From VXNE01 sp965200505 (GTDB lineage Bacteria > Pseudomonadota > Gammaproteobacteria > Pseudomonadales > Azotimanducaceae): DNA of 64,000 bases. The number at the start of each line of letters is the position of its first letter. Positions within the stretch are counted from its first letter, which is position 1. Of the stretch, positions 16,133 to 23,885 are shown piece after piece. The stretch spans positions 2,790,001 through 2,854,000 of the forward strand of contig OZ241343.1 of NCBI GenBank assembly GCA_965200505.1, given 5' to 3'. The position numbers and the translations under genes are program-made. Under the pieces are notes generated by a model that saw nothing but the letters and a program-made list of their open reading frames with translations, searched no databases and had not been told where the DNA came from.

Positions 16133-18027
16133 GCGCATACGCAGACGCCTTCAACCGCTCACTGGCCGATCCGGAGCGCTTCTGGCGCGAGCGGGCGCGG
16201 GAGATCGAGTGGTTCGCGTTTCCAGACACCATTTTGGACCAGGACGAGAACGGCGCTTGGCGCTGGTTCCGCGGCGGCAAGCTGAACACGGCGTGGTTGG
16301 CGCTGGATCGCCATGTGGCCGCCGGGCACGGCGACGCCACCGCGCTGATCTACGATTCACCCGCCACCGGCACGACGCGGCGCTTCACTTACCGCGAACT
16401 GCTGGACATCACGGCGCGTCTGGCCGGCGGCTTGGCGGACCTCGGCGTGGCCAAGGGCGACCGCGTGCTCATCTACATGCCGATGGTGCCGGAGGCGGTG
16501 GCGGCGATGCTGGCCTGCGCCCGTCTGGGCGCCGTGCATTCGGTGGTGTTCGGCGGGTTCGCGGCGCCAGAACTCGCCACCCGCATCGACGATGCACGGC
16601 CGAAAGTGATCCTCGCGGCGTCCTGCGGCATCGAGTTTGACCGCGTCATCCCCTACAAGCCGCTGCTTGACGCCGCGGTGCAACGCGCCGCCCACAAGCC
16701 GAGCCACTGCGTCGTCCTGCAGCGCGAGCAAGCCACGGCCACGCTCGATGCGCCACGCGACCTTGATTGGCACGACTGGCAGGCGGCCAGCGCCCCCCGC
16801 GGCTGGGTGGAAGTGGATGCGACGGACCCGCTCTACATCCTCTACACGTCCGGCACCACGGGCAAGCCCAAGGGGGTGCTGCGCGACAATGGCGGCCACG
16901 CGGTGGCGCTCAACTACAGCATGGAAGCCATCTACGACGTCGGTGCCGGCGAGGTGTTCTGGGCCGCTTCGGACATCGGCTGGGTGGTGGGCCACTCCTA
17001 TATCGTGTACGCCCCGCTCATCGCCGGCTGCGCCAGCGTGTTGTACGAAGGCAAACCCGTGCGCACCCCGGATGCCGGCGCGTTCTGGCGCGTCATCGCC
17101 GAGCATGGCGTGAAGAGCCTGTTCGTGGCGCCCACCGCCTTCCGCGCCATCAAGAAGGAAGACCCGACCGGCGAGCTCAAGGCCCGCTACGACTTGAGCG
17201 CCCTTGAGTACCTCTTCGTCGCCGGTGAACGGCTTGATCCACCCACCTACCATTGGCTGCGAGACGCCTTGCCCGGCGTGCCCGTGATCGACCACTGGTG
17301 GCAAACCGAGACCGGCTGGGCCATCTGCGCCAACATGGCCGGGTTGGAGCTGAAGGAAACCCGCGCCGGCAGCCCGGGCTTCCCGATGCCGGGCTACGAC
17401 CTTCGCATCTTGGGGGAAGACGGCGCCGAACTCGGCCCCGGCGAAGAGGGCAACGTCGCCGTGCGGGCGCCCCTGCCGCCCGGCTGCTTCCCGACTTTGT
17501 GGGAAGACCACGGCCGCTTCCTCGATGCCTATTTCAGCCACTATCCCGGCCATTACCTCACCGGCGACGGCGGCTACCGGGATGCGGATGGCTACGTTTA
17601 CATCATGGGCCGGGTGGACGACGTGATGAACATCGCCGGGCATCGCCTCTCCACGGGGCAATTGGAGGAGGTGGTCGCGGATCATCCGGCGGTGGCGGAG
17701 TGCGCGGTGGTCGGCGTGGCGGATGCGGAGAAGGGCCAAGTGCCCTTGGGCCTCGTGGTGCTGAAGGATGGGGTGAACCAAGACGTGGCGGCGTTGCAGC
17801 GGGAGCTGGTGGCGGCGGTGCGAGAAGGCGTCGGCGCCTTCGCCAACTTCAAGCGCACGGTGGTGGTGCCGCGCCTGCCGAAGACGCGCTCCGGCAAGAT
17901 CCTCCGCCAAACCCTGCGCAAGCTCATCGACGGCGAGCCATACACCACGCCTTCCACCATCGAGGACGCCGCGGTGTTGCCTGAGATCGCCGCGGTGATC
18001 GCCGCGACATCCAGGCCCACGCTGTGA
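16129..18027 (+). CDS. prpE: Propionyl-CoA synthetase
   Basis: A 632-residue acyl-adenylate synthetase close in length to E. coli PrpE (628). The AMP-binding P-loop is YILYTSGTTGKPKG, followed by WWQTETGW and the hinge region YLTGDGGYRDADGY. The catalytic C-terminal Lys lies in PKTRSGKILRQ. Features such as DNGGHAVAL and WAASDIGWVVGHSY fit propionate or acetate activation. Start chosen at ATG 16129, overlapping the preceding stop. The reaction is propionate + ATP + CoA to propionyl-CoA. Confidence 0.9.
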   Translation: MSAYADAFNRSLADPERFWRERAREIEWFAFPDTILDQDENGAWRWFRGGKLNTAWLALDRHVAAGHGDATALIYDSPATGTTRRFTYRELLDITARLAGGLADLGVAKGDRVLIYMPMVPEAVAAMLACARLGAVHSVVFGGFAAPELATRIDDARPKVILAASCGIEFDRVIPYKPLLDAAVQRAAHKPSHCVVLQREQATATLDAPRDLDWHDWQAASAPRGWVEVDATDPLYILYTSGTTGKPKGVLRDNGGHAVALNYSMEAIYDVGAGEVFWAASDIGWVVGHSYIVYAPLIAGCASVLYEGKPVRTPDAGAFWRVIAEHGVKSLFVAPTAFRAIKKEDPTGELKARYDLSALEYLFVAGERLDPPTYHWLRDALPGVPVIDHWWQTETGWAICANMAGLELKETRAGSPGFPMPGYDLRILGEDGAELGPGEEGNVAVRAPLPPGCFPTLWEDHGRFLDAYFSHYPGHYLTGDGGYRDADGYVYIMGRVDDVMNIAGHRLSTGQLEEVVADHPAVAECAVVGVADAEKGQVPLGLVVLKDGVNQDVAALQRELVAAVREGVGAFANFKRTVVVPRLPKTRSGKILRQTLRKLIDGEPYTTPSTIEDAAVLPEIAAVIAATSRPTL

Positions 18028-18091
18028 TGCCGGGCGGCGGCTGGCAAGCACGAGTGGAGGCCGCGAGGCGCGCCGGCGGCGTTGGCGACGG

Positions 18092-19501
18092 ATGGTGAGC
18101 GTGGCGGCACCAGACGCGGAACCGGATCCCTACACCATCCGCCAAGGCGAGGCGCACCCGCCACCGCAGACGTTCCGCGACCGGCTGGGCTACTTGGGGC
18201 CGAGCCTCATCGTCACCGGCGCCGTCATCGGTTCCGGCGAACTGGTGCTCACCACCAGCCTCGGCGCCGCGGCGGGCTGGGGCCTCTTGTGGTGGCTGCT
18301 GCTCTCGTGCTGGTGCAAGTCCCTCGTGCAGGCGGAAATGGCCCGCTACACCATCGTCACCGGCGACACCTATCTACGGGCGGTGAACCGCTTGCCGGGG
18401 CGCATCTGGCGCGTGTCTTGGCCCATCTGGCTGGGCTTCGTGGCGTACCTGCCCGGCACGATGGGCTTGGGCGGGATCATCGGCGGCGCCGGGCAATCGC
18501 TCTCGTTCCTCGCCGCGTTGGGCAACATCGAAATCGACGGCGTGGTCTGCACCGGCCTCATCGCGGCCGCCACCTCCCTCATCCTCGGCAGCGGTTCGTA
18601 TCGCTGGCTGGAGCGTTTGATGCTGCCCTTGGTGCTCTCGTTCACCGCCGCCACCCTCATTTGCTCCATCGCCATGCAGTTCACGGAGTTCCGCGCCACG
18701 CCGGCGGACATCATCGGCGGCTTGAAGCCAGATTTCGCCGTGTTCGTGGCCTTCGCGGCGCTGGCCCTCGCCGCCTACGGCTACACCGGCACCACCTCCG
18801 GCGACATCACCGCCTACACTTACTGGAGCATCGAGAAGGGCTATCCGAGCTTCATCGGCACCGACCGCAGCCACCCGGACTGGGAGCGACGCACCCGTGG
18901 CTGGATGAAGGTGGTACACACGGACGTCTGGCTCGCCATCCTCATCGTCACCTGCGCCACCGTGCCGTACTACGTGCTCGGCGCCGGCGTGCTGAACAAG
19001 ATGGGCGTGGTGCCGGAAGGCAACGAAGCGACCATCAGCGCCCTCTCCAACATCTTCACGCAGACGCTGGGCGGCTGGGCCGTGTGGGTGTTCAGCTTCG
19101 GCGCCTTCCTCATCTTGTTCTCCACGGTGCTCTCCGGCGTGGGCGCCGCCGGCCGCGTGATTCCGGACTACTTCATCGAGATGCGGGTGATGCGGCGCTC
19201 CAACCTGGCGTTGCGCCGCAAGATCATCCGCTGGTACTTGACGGTGCTGCCGATGGTCGCCTTCCTCATTTATCTGTTCATCCCGAACTTCGTGGTGCTC
19301 ATCATGATCGGCGGGCTCACGTCGGCCATCTTCCTGCCCATCCAGAGCGGCGCCACGCTGTATCTGCAGGCCAAGCACATGGATGCCCGCATCCGCCCGC
19401 GCCGGCTCACGCGCTACGCCTTGTGGGCGGTGTTCCTGTTCGAGTTGGCGATGGCGGGGTTCGTCGCGCGCTACGTCGTGCTGGCGAACCTCTTCGCTTG
19501 A
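18092..19501 (+). CDS. Nramp-related transporter lacking the canonical metal motif
   Basis: A 469-residue LeuT-fold membrane protein of about 11-12 helices, related to the Nramp family by overall pattern. Helix 1 reads LIVTGAVIGSGELVLTT, with GSGEL at residues 47-51 where Nramp metal transporters have DPGN. The helix-6 Met-Pro-His region is replaced by AAYGYTGTTSGD. The direct metal ligands are therefore missing and divalent-metal transport is doubtful. It lies between prpE and yihY on the same strand. An organic-substrate role is possible but unproven. Confidence 0.75.
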   Translation: MVSVAAPDAEPDPYTIRQGEAHPPPQTFRDRLGYLGPSLIVTGAVIGSGELVLTTSLGAAAGWGLLWWLLLSCWCKSLVQAEMARYTIVTGDTYLRAVNRLPGRIWRVSWPIWLGFVAYLPGTMGLGGIIGGAGQSLSFLAALGNIEIDGVVCTGLIAAATSLILGSGSYRWLERLMLPLVLSFTAATLICSIAMQFTEFRATPADIIGGLKPDFAVFVAFAALALAAYGYTGTTSGDITAYTYWSIEKGYPSFIGTDRSHPDWERRTRGWMKVVHTDVWLAILIVTCATVPYYVLGAGVLNKMGVVPEGNEATISALSNIFTQTLGGWAVWVFSFGAFLILFSTVLSGVGAAGRVIPDYFIEMRVMRRSNLALRRKIIRWYLTVLPMVAFLIYLFIPNFVVLIMIGGLTSAIFLPIQSGATLYLQAKHMDARIRPRRLTRYALWAVFLFELAMAGFVARYVVLANLFA

Positions 19502-19502
19502 A

Positions 19503-20744
19503 GTGCGGCCCGCCGTGGCGGACGCCGTCGATCTCGCGCAACGGGCGCTCGCCCACGCGCGCTGGTTCGCCGCCGAGGTCGGGCGCCAGTTCATGCGCCA
19601 CGATTGCCTGAACGGCGCCGCGTCGCTCACCTTCACCACGCTGCTCGCGCTGGTGCCGCTGATGACCGTCACCTACGTGGTGCTGTCCGCGTTCCCGGAA
19701 CTCGCCACGGTGGGCACCGCGATGGAGGGCTTCCTGTTCGAGCACTTCGTGCCGGAAGCGAGCGCCGCGCTGGTGGCGCGATTCACCGAGTTCTCCTCAC
19801 GTGCCACCGAGCTGGGCGTGTTGAGTTTCGCCATCTTGGCGCTCACGGCGTTCCTCGCCTTGGTGCGCATCGAGAGCGCACTGAATGCTATCTGGGGCGC
19901 ACCGGCGCCGCGCACCGGAATGCAGCGGCTGCTCGTCTATTGGGCGGCGCTCACGTTCGGGCCGCCGCTCCTGATCGGCGCCCTGCTCGCCACTTCCTAT
20001 CTCTACGCCCTGCCGTTGGTGAAGGGCTTGGACGCTTGGGGGTTGCGCGAGCGCTTGCTGAGCGCGGCGCCGGACATCGCCATCGCGGCCACCTTCACCT
20101 TCCTCTACTTTGCGGTGCCCAACACCCGGGTGCGCTTCCCCCACGCCCTGTTGGGCGGAGCGCTGACGACGCTCTTGTTCGCGGCGGCGAAGTGGGGCTT
20201 CGCGGAGTTCGTGGCGCGCTCGTCCACCGCGTTCGTCTATGGCACCTTCGCCGCGGCGCCGTTCTTCCTCATCTGGCTCTACTTGGTGTGGACGATGGCG
20301 TTGGGCGGGGCGGTGTTCGCGCGCACGTTGTCGCTGCCGCGTGGCCATGGCGACCGCCCCGAACCGCGCCTCGCCCAATGCCTGCGCGCGTTGGCGGTGT
20401 TGCGGGCGGCCCATGCGCGTGGCGAAGCCGTCACTGCCGTGAGCCTGGAGGCCGAGGCCAAGCTGCGCCCGGCGGACCGCGAGCAGGTGTTCGAGGCGCT
20501 GAACGCCGAGCGCCTCGTGCAGCAAGCGGCCGACGGACGGCTCACCTTGGGGCGCAGTTTGGCGGCCGTGACGTTGTTGGACCTCCACCGGCGGCTGCCG
20601 GAGGCGTTGGACCCGCGCTTGCTTGATGTCGGGGCAGACAGCGCCCCCGGGCCGCGCCGGTTGAAGGCGGTGGCGGACTTCAGCGAGCGGCAATTGGATG
20701 TGAGCTTGGAGGAGGCGCTGGCCGGGGAGGCGCCTTCCGGTTAA
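19503..20744 (+). CDS. yihY: YihY/UPF0761 family inner-membrane protein
   Basis: A 413-residue protein. An N-terminal membrane domain (residues about 25-285) contains the family motifs LNGAASLTFTTLLALVP and STAFVYGTFAAAPFFLIWLY. This family was formerly misassigned as RNase BN. The extra C-terminal 120 residues form a soluble region (LEAEAKLRPADREQVFEALN) resembling a winged helix, as in longer homologues. The first in-frame start is GTG 19503, two bases after the Nramp-like stop; GTG 19515 is an alternative. Confidence 0.85.
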   Translation: MRPAVADAVDLAQRALAHARWFAAEVGRQFMRHDCLNGAASLTFTTLLALVPLMTVTYVVLSAFPELATVGTAMEGFLFEHFVPEASAALVARFTEFSSRATELGVLSFAILALTAFLALVRIESALNAIWGAPAPRTGMQRLLVYWAALTFGPPLLIGALLATSYLYALPLVKGLDAWGLRERLLSAAPDIAIAATFTFLYFAVPNTRVRFPHALLGGALTTLLFAAAKWGFAEFVARSSTAFVYGTFAAAPFFLIWLYLVWTMALGGAVFARTLSLPRGHGDRPEPRLAQCLRALAVLRAAHARGEAVTAVSLEAEAKLRPADREQVFEALNAERLVQQAADGRLTLGRSLAAVTLLDLHRRLPEALDPRLLDVGADSAPGPRRLKAVADFSERQLDVSLEEALAGEAPSG

Positions 20745-20825
20745 GCCAAATGGCCCGGAGGCGATGGGGCGTTTGGGCGCGTTCGCGGGCCAGTGGGGAC
20801 GTTCTCGCGGGCGTGCAGCCGCGCC

Positions 20826-22538
20826 CTACGCACGGACGGTTTGCGCTATTCGCTCCGCAATGCGTTCCGGCGCCGCGAGGTCGCTCTCCGCGGCTGAACG
20901 CGGTTTGTGCTCGATGAGGCCGCGCTTTAGGTTGCGGGAACCCACGGTGACGCGATGCGGCGCACCGATCAAATCCGCCTCCGCGAACTTGACGCCGGCG
21001 CGCAGGGGGCGATCGTCCAGCAGCGCTTCCACGCCCAGCTCATCGCAAGCGTTGAGGAACGCATCCGCGGCCTCGCGCACCGCGGCGTCCCGGCTGTAAT
21101 CCAACGCCACAATGTGGACATTGAACGGCGCCACCGCGGCTGGCCACACGATGCCGGCGTCGTCGTGGCACTGCTCCACGATGGCGCCCACCAGCCGCGT
21201 CACGCCCATGCCGTAGCAGCCCATCGTGAGCGTCACATCCTTCCCGCCGCCATCCTGCACGGCGAGCCCCATCGGTTCGCTGTACTTCACGCCGAGTTTG
21301 AAGATGTGGCCCACCTCGATGCCGTGTGCGAACTCGAGGGCACCCTTGCCATCCGGCGACGGGTCTCCGGGCACGACGTTGCGCAAATCCGCCGTCTGCG
21401 CCCCGGCCGCGTCCCGGCGCCAGTTCGCGCCCGTCAAGTGGAACCCATCCTCATTGGCGCCGCAGACGAAGCCGGCAAGGGCCGCGGCGGCACGGTCCAC
21501 ATACACGGGCAGAGGCAGCCCCACCGGGCCGATGGAACCCGTGGAACAACCCAACGCATCCCGAATCGCGCCCTCGGCGGCGAACGTCACCGGCTTCTCC
21601 ACCGCGCTCAAACGTCCCACCTTGGTGAGGTTCATCTCATGGTCGCCCCGCAGCACGATGGCGACCAACGGGGCTTCGGTGCCACGCACGATGAGGGTTT
21701 TGACGCACTGCTCGGGGCCGACATCAAGGAACTGCGCCACATCGGCGATGGTGCGGCAATCCGGCGTCGCCACCTTCGCCAAGTCCGTCGGCGCCGCCGC
21801 GGCGGTGGCTGCCGGCGGCGCCACAGCCTCGGCCATTTCCAAGTTCGCCGCGTAGCCGCTCGCCGGGCAGTACACGATGACATCCTCGCCAGAACCCGCA
21901 AGCACTTGGAACTCGTGGGATTCGCTGTCGCCGATGTTGCCACCATCCGCCAGCACGGCGCGGAAATCGAGGCCGATGCGGCTCAGCACCGCTTCGTAGG
22001 CTTCGCGCATGGCCCGGTAAGTCCGCTCGAAACAGGCATCGTCCAAGTGGAAGGAATAGCCATCTTTCATGGTGAACTCGCGGGCGCGCAGCGGGCCGAA
22101 GCGGGGGCGCACTTCGTCACGGAACTTCGTCTGAATCTGATACAGGTTCACCGGCAGTTGCTGGTAGCTGTCCACCACCCGCCGCACCAAGTCCGTCACC
22201 ACCTCTTCGTGGGTGGGGCTCATGGCGAAGTCGCGCTCGTGGCGATCCCGCATCCGCAACAGCTCGGGCCCCATCGCCTCCCAACGGCCGCTCTCGCGCC
22301 ACAGTTCCGCCGGCTGCACCACCGGCATCAGCACTTCCTGCGCCCCGCGCCGGTTCATTTCCTCGCGGATGATCGCCTCCACCTTGCGCAGCACCCGCAC
22401 ACCGAGCGGCAGCCACGTGTAGAGGCCGCTCGCCACCCGCCGGATGAAGCCGGCGCGCAGCAGCAGCCGATGGCTCGCGACCTCCGCGTCCGCCGGCGTT
22501 TCCTTCAGCGTGGGGATGAGCGTCTCGGTGGCGCGCAT
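20826..22538 (-). CDS. proS: Prolyl-tRNA synthetase, bacterial type
   Basis: A 570-residue class II synthetase. The bacterial N-terminus (SHRLLLRAGFIRRVASGLYTW truncated here to its start) precedes motif 2 (FRDEVRPRFGPLRAREFTMKD, in part) and the catalytic core. An editing insertion of the YbaK type (about residues 220-385) contains VKTLIVRG and LRGDHEMN. The C-terminal anticodon-binding domain ends near residue 570. It charges tRNA-Pro in the cytoplasm. It converges on yihY, with an 81-base gap containing no clear terminator. Confidence 0.94.
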   Translation of the reverse strand: MRATETLIPTLKETPADAEVASHRLLLRAGFIRRVASGLYTWLPLGVRVLRKVEAIIREEMNRRGAQEVLMPVVQPAELWRESGRWEAMGPELLRMRDRHERDFAMSPTHEEVVTDLVRRVVDSYQQLPVNLYQIQTKFRDEVRPRFGPLRAREFTMKDGYSFHLDDACFERTYRAMREAYEAVLSRIGLDFRAVLADGGNIGDSESHEFQVLAGSGEDVIVYCPASGYAANLEMAEAVAPPAATAAAAPTDLAKVATPDCRTIADVAQFLDVGPEQCVKTLIVRGTEAPLVAIVLRGDHEMNLTKVGRLSAVEKPVTFAAEGAIRDALGCSTGSIGPVGLPLPVYVDRAAAALAGFVCGANEDGFHLTGANWRRDAAGAQTADLRNVVPGDPSPDGKGALEFAHGIEVGHIFKLGVKYSEPMGLAVQDGGGKDVTLTMGCYGMGVTRLVGAIVEQCHDDAGIVWPAAVAPFNVHIVALDYSRDAAVREAADAFLNACDELGVEALLDDRPLRAGVKFAEADLIGAPHRVTVGSRNLKRGLIEHKPRSAAESDLAAPERIAERIAQTVRA

Positions 22539-22629
22539 GGGCAGCGTCTCTCGCGTGAATCCGGGGGTGGCCGCCGAAGGCCAACAGCAGGATGGTATCG
22601 TTCCGCCATCCTAGGCAACAAGCGCAGGC

Positions 22630-22708
22630 ATGGCGGCGGACACACCGGAACAGCGGGCGCGGGAAGCCATCGACGCGAACCTTGAAGACGCGGGCTGGCG
22701 CGTCCACC
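22630..22708 (+). pseudogene. hsdR: 5' fragment of a type I restriction subunit gene (hsdR)
   Basis: Translation from ATG 22630 gives ADTPEQRAREAIDANLEDAG and WRV, which is the usual opening of HsdR, the restriction and translocase subunit of type I systems. After about 25 codons the homology stops abruptly and the sequence becomes the tail of an antitoxin gene. The remaining roughly 900 codons of hsdR are absent. The hsdM gene persists 1.2 kb downstream, so this is the scar of a deletion within one type I locus. Confidence 0.65.
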
Positions 22709-22709
22709 G

Positions 22710-22756
22710 GCCGCAGGGTCCTCGGCCTGGACGACGACTGGCCAGGGACCGACTAG
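22710..22756 (+). pseudogene. 3' tail of a third antitoxin copy
   Basis: In the frame ending at TAG 22754-22756 the sequence reads RRVLGLDDDWPGTD, almost the same as the end of the complete antitoxin 352 bases downstream. The rest of this copy is missing, and it abuts the hsdR fragment directly. It marks one end of a recombination event. Confidence 0.75.
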
Positions 22757-22811
22757 CCGCCAAGCTGCGGACAAGGCGTAAACTGGGGCTCAGAACAACG
22801 GAAGCAGGCGC

Positions 22812-23108
22812 ATGGAGATCGCCATCAGCGCGGCCAAGCAGCGCCTTTCGGAACTAATCGCCGCCGCCGAGCGCGGTGAGCGGGTGGTCATCACCAAATA
22901 CGGAGAGCCCGCTGTGGAACTCGTAGCGTGTCCCCAGCGGAAGCGCGGGGGCGCCATCAACTTCGAGAGGCTGGCGGAAACGCGGCGACGCTTGGGGATC
23001 GTGGACGATCCGCCCGAGGTCGGGAGGGAGATGATCGAGGCGTTCCACGACCCCGCCTTCAGCCGCGAGGTGCTGGGCTTGGATGACGACTGGCCAGGCA
23101 CCGACTAG
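22812..23108 (+). CDS. Phd/YefM antitoxin, copy 1
   Basis: A 98-residue antitoxin with the Phd/YefM DNA-binding fold (AKQRLSELIAAAERGERVVI, then TKYGEPAVELVAC) and a C-terminal toxin-binding segment (FHDPAFSREVLGLDDDW). It is about 70 percent alike to copy 2 downstream. It has no toxin gene of its own; the single PIN toxin overlaps copy 2. It may neutralise the same toxin or compete for the shared operator. This is inference. Confidence 0.85.
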   Translation: MEIAISAAKQRLSELIAAAERGERVVITKYGEPAVELVACPQRKRGGAINFERLAETRRRLGIVDDPPEVGREMIEAFHDPAFSREVLGLDDDWPGTD

Positions 23109-23163
23109 CCGCCAAGCTGCAGATGGGCGTAAACTGCGCCCCAAGACAAACGGAGCAGTAGCC

Positions 23164-23448
23164 ATGCAACTCGCCGTCAGCGAGGCCAAGCCGCGCCTCT
23201 CGGAACTGATCGCCGCCGCCGAGCGCGGCGAGCGGGTGGTCATCACTCGCCGCGGGGAGCCCGCGGTGGAACTGGTTGCCTGCCCCAAACGGAAGCGCCG
23301 GGGTGGCATCAACTTCAAGCGGCTGGCGGAGACGAAGCGGCGCTTGGGGATCGTGGACGATCCGCCCGAGGTCGCGAGGGAAGTGATCGCGGCTCTGGAA
23401 AACCCCGCGCTCAGCCGCCAGGTGCTCGGCTTGGAGGACGATGACTAG
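23164..23448 (+). CDS. Phd/YefM antitoxin, copy 2, paired with PIN toxin
   Basis: A 94-residue paralogue of the preceding gene (AKPRLSELIAAAERGERVVI, then TRRGEPAVELVACPKRKRRG). ATG 23164 is chosen because it aligns with the start of copy 1; the frame opens earlier without a family match. Its last codons overlap the toxin start by 8 bases, the classical coupled antitoxin-toxin order. Confidence 0.87.
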   Translation: MQLAVSEAKPRLSELIAAAERGERVVITRRGEPAVELVACPKRKRRGGINFKRLAETKRRLGIVDDPPEVAREVIAALENPALSRQVLGLEDDD

Positions 23449-23878
23449 CGGGTCTCAGCGCGACACGACCCGCCCAGAACTAGGCGTCCTCCTCGACACG
23501 ACCTACCTCTACCGGCTGATGGCGTCCGATGCGCTGTTCTCGCCGTCGGAGCGTCAGTATCTCGAAGAGCGGGGAGCCAGCATTCACGTCAGCGCCGTAT
23601 CGCTCTGGGAGCTGCGCATCAAGTACGGTTCGCGCTATCGCTCGGGCGTGCGGAAGAATCCCTTCGACCCTGAGATCGTCTTCGCGACCCTCAAGCGCGA
23701 AGACGTCACGCTCCTGCCACTCGAACCGGTCCATGCCGTCCGAGCGTTGGACGTGCCTCTGCGCCACAAGGACCCCTTCGACGAAGTCCTGTTGGTGCAG
23801 GCCCAAGTCGAGCGCCTTCGATTCCTGACAACGGACAAGCTGCTGGTCGATCATCCCCTCGCCATCACCATAGCGTAG
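23441..23878 (+). CDS. PIN-domain toxin (VapC-like)
   Basis: A 145-residue PIN nuclease. The acidic site is complete: Asp19 (VLLDTTYLY), Glu57 (SLWELRIKY), Asp111/Asp114 (KDPFDEVLL) and Asp132 (LTTDKLL). VapC-type toxins cleave tRNA or rRNA, and the target here is unknown. It overlaps antitoxin copy 2 and is followed 7 bases later by hsdM, so toxin and methylase genes probably share a transcript. Confidence 0.88.
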   Translation: MTSGSQRDTTRPELGVLLDTTYLYRLMASDALFSPSERQYLEERGASIHVSAVSLWELRIKYGSRYRSGVRKNPFDPEIVFATLKREDVTLLPLEPVHAVRALDVPLRHKDPFDEVLLVQAQVERLRFLTTDKLLVDHPLAITIA

Positions 23879-23885
23879 CCGCCTC

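Larger units (their letters stand above)
22710..23448 (+). repeat. Tandem duplication of an antitoxin gene (two full copies plus a tail)
   Basis: Stop codons of successive copies lie at 22754, 23106 and 23446, a period of about 340-352 bases. Each full unit also carries the same promoter-like TAAACT (22779-22784 and 23131-23136) 27 bases before its ATG. So the duplicated unit is gene plus promoter. Confidence 0.85.
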
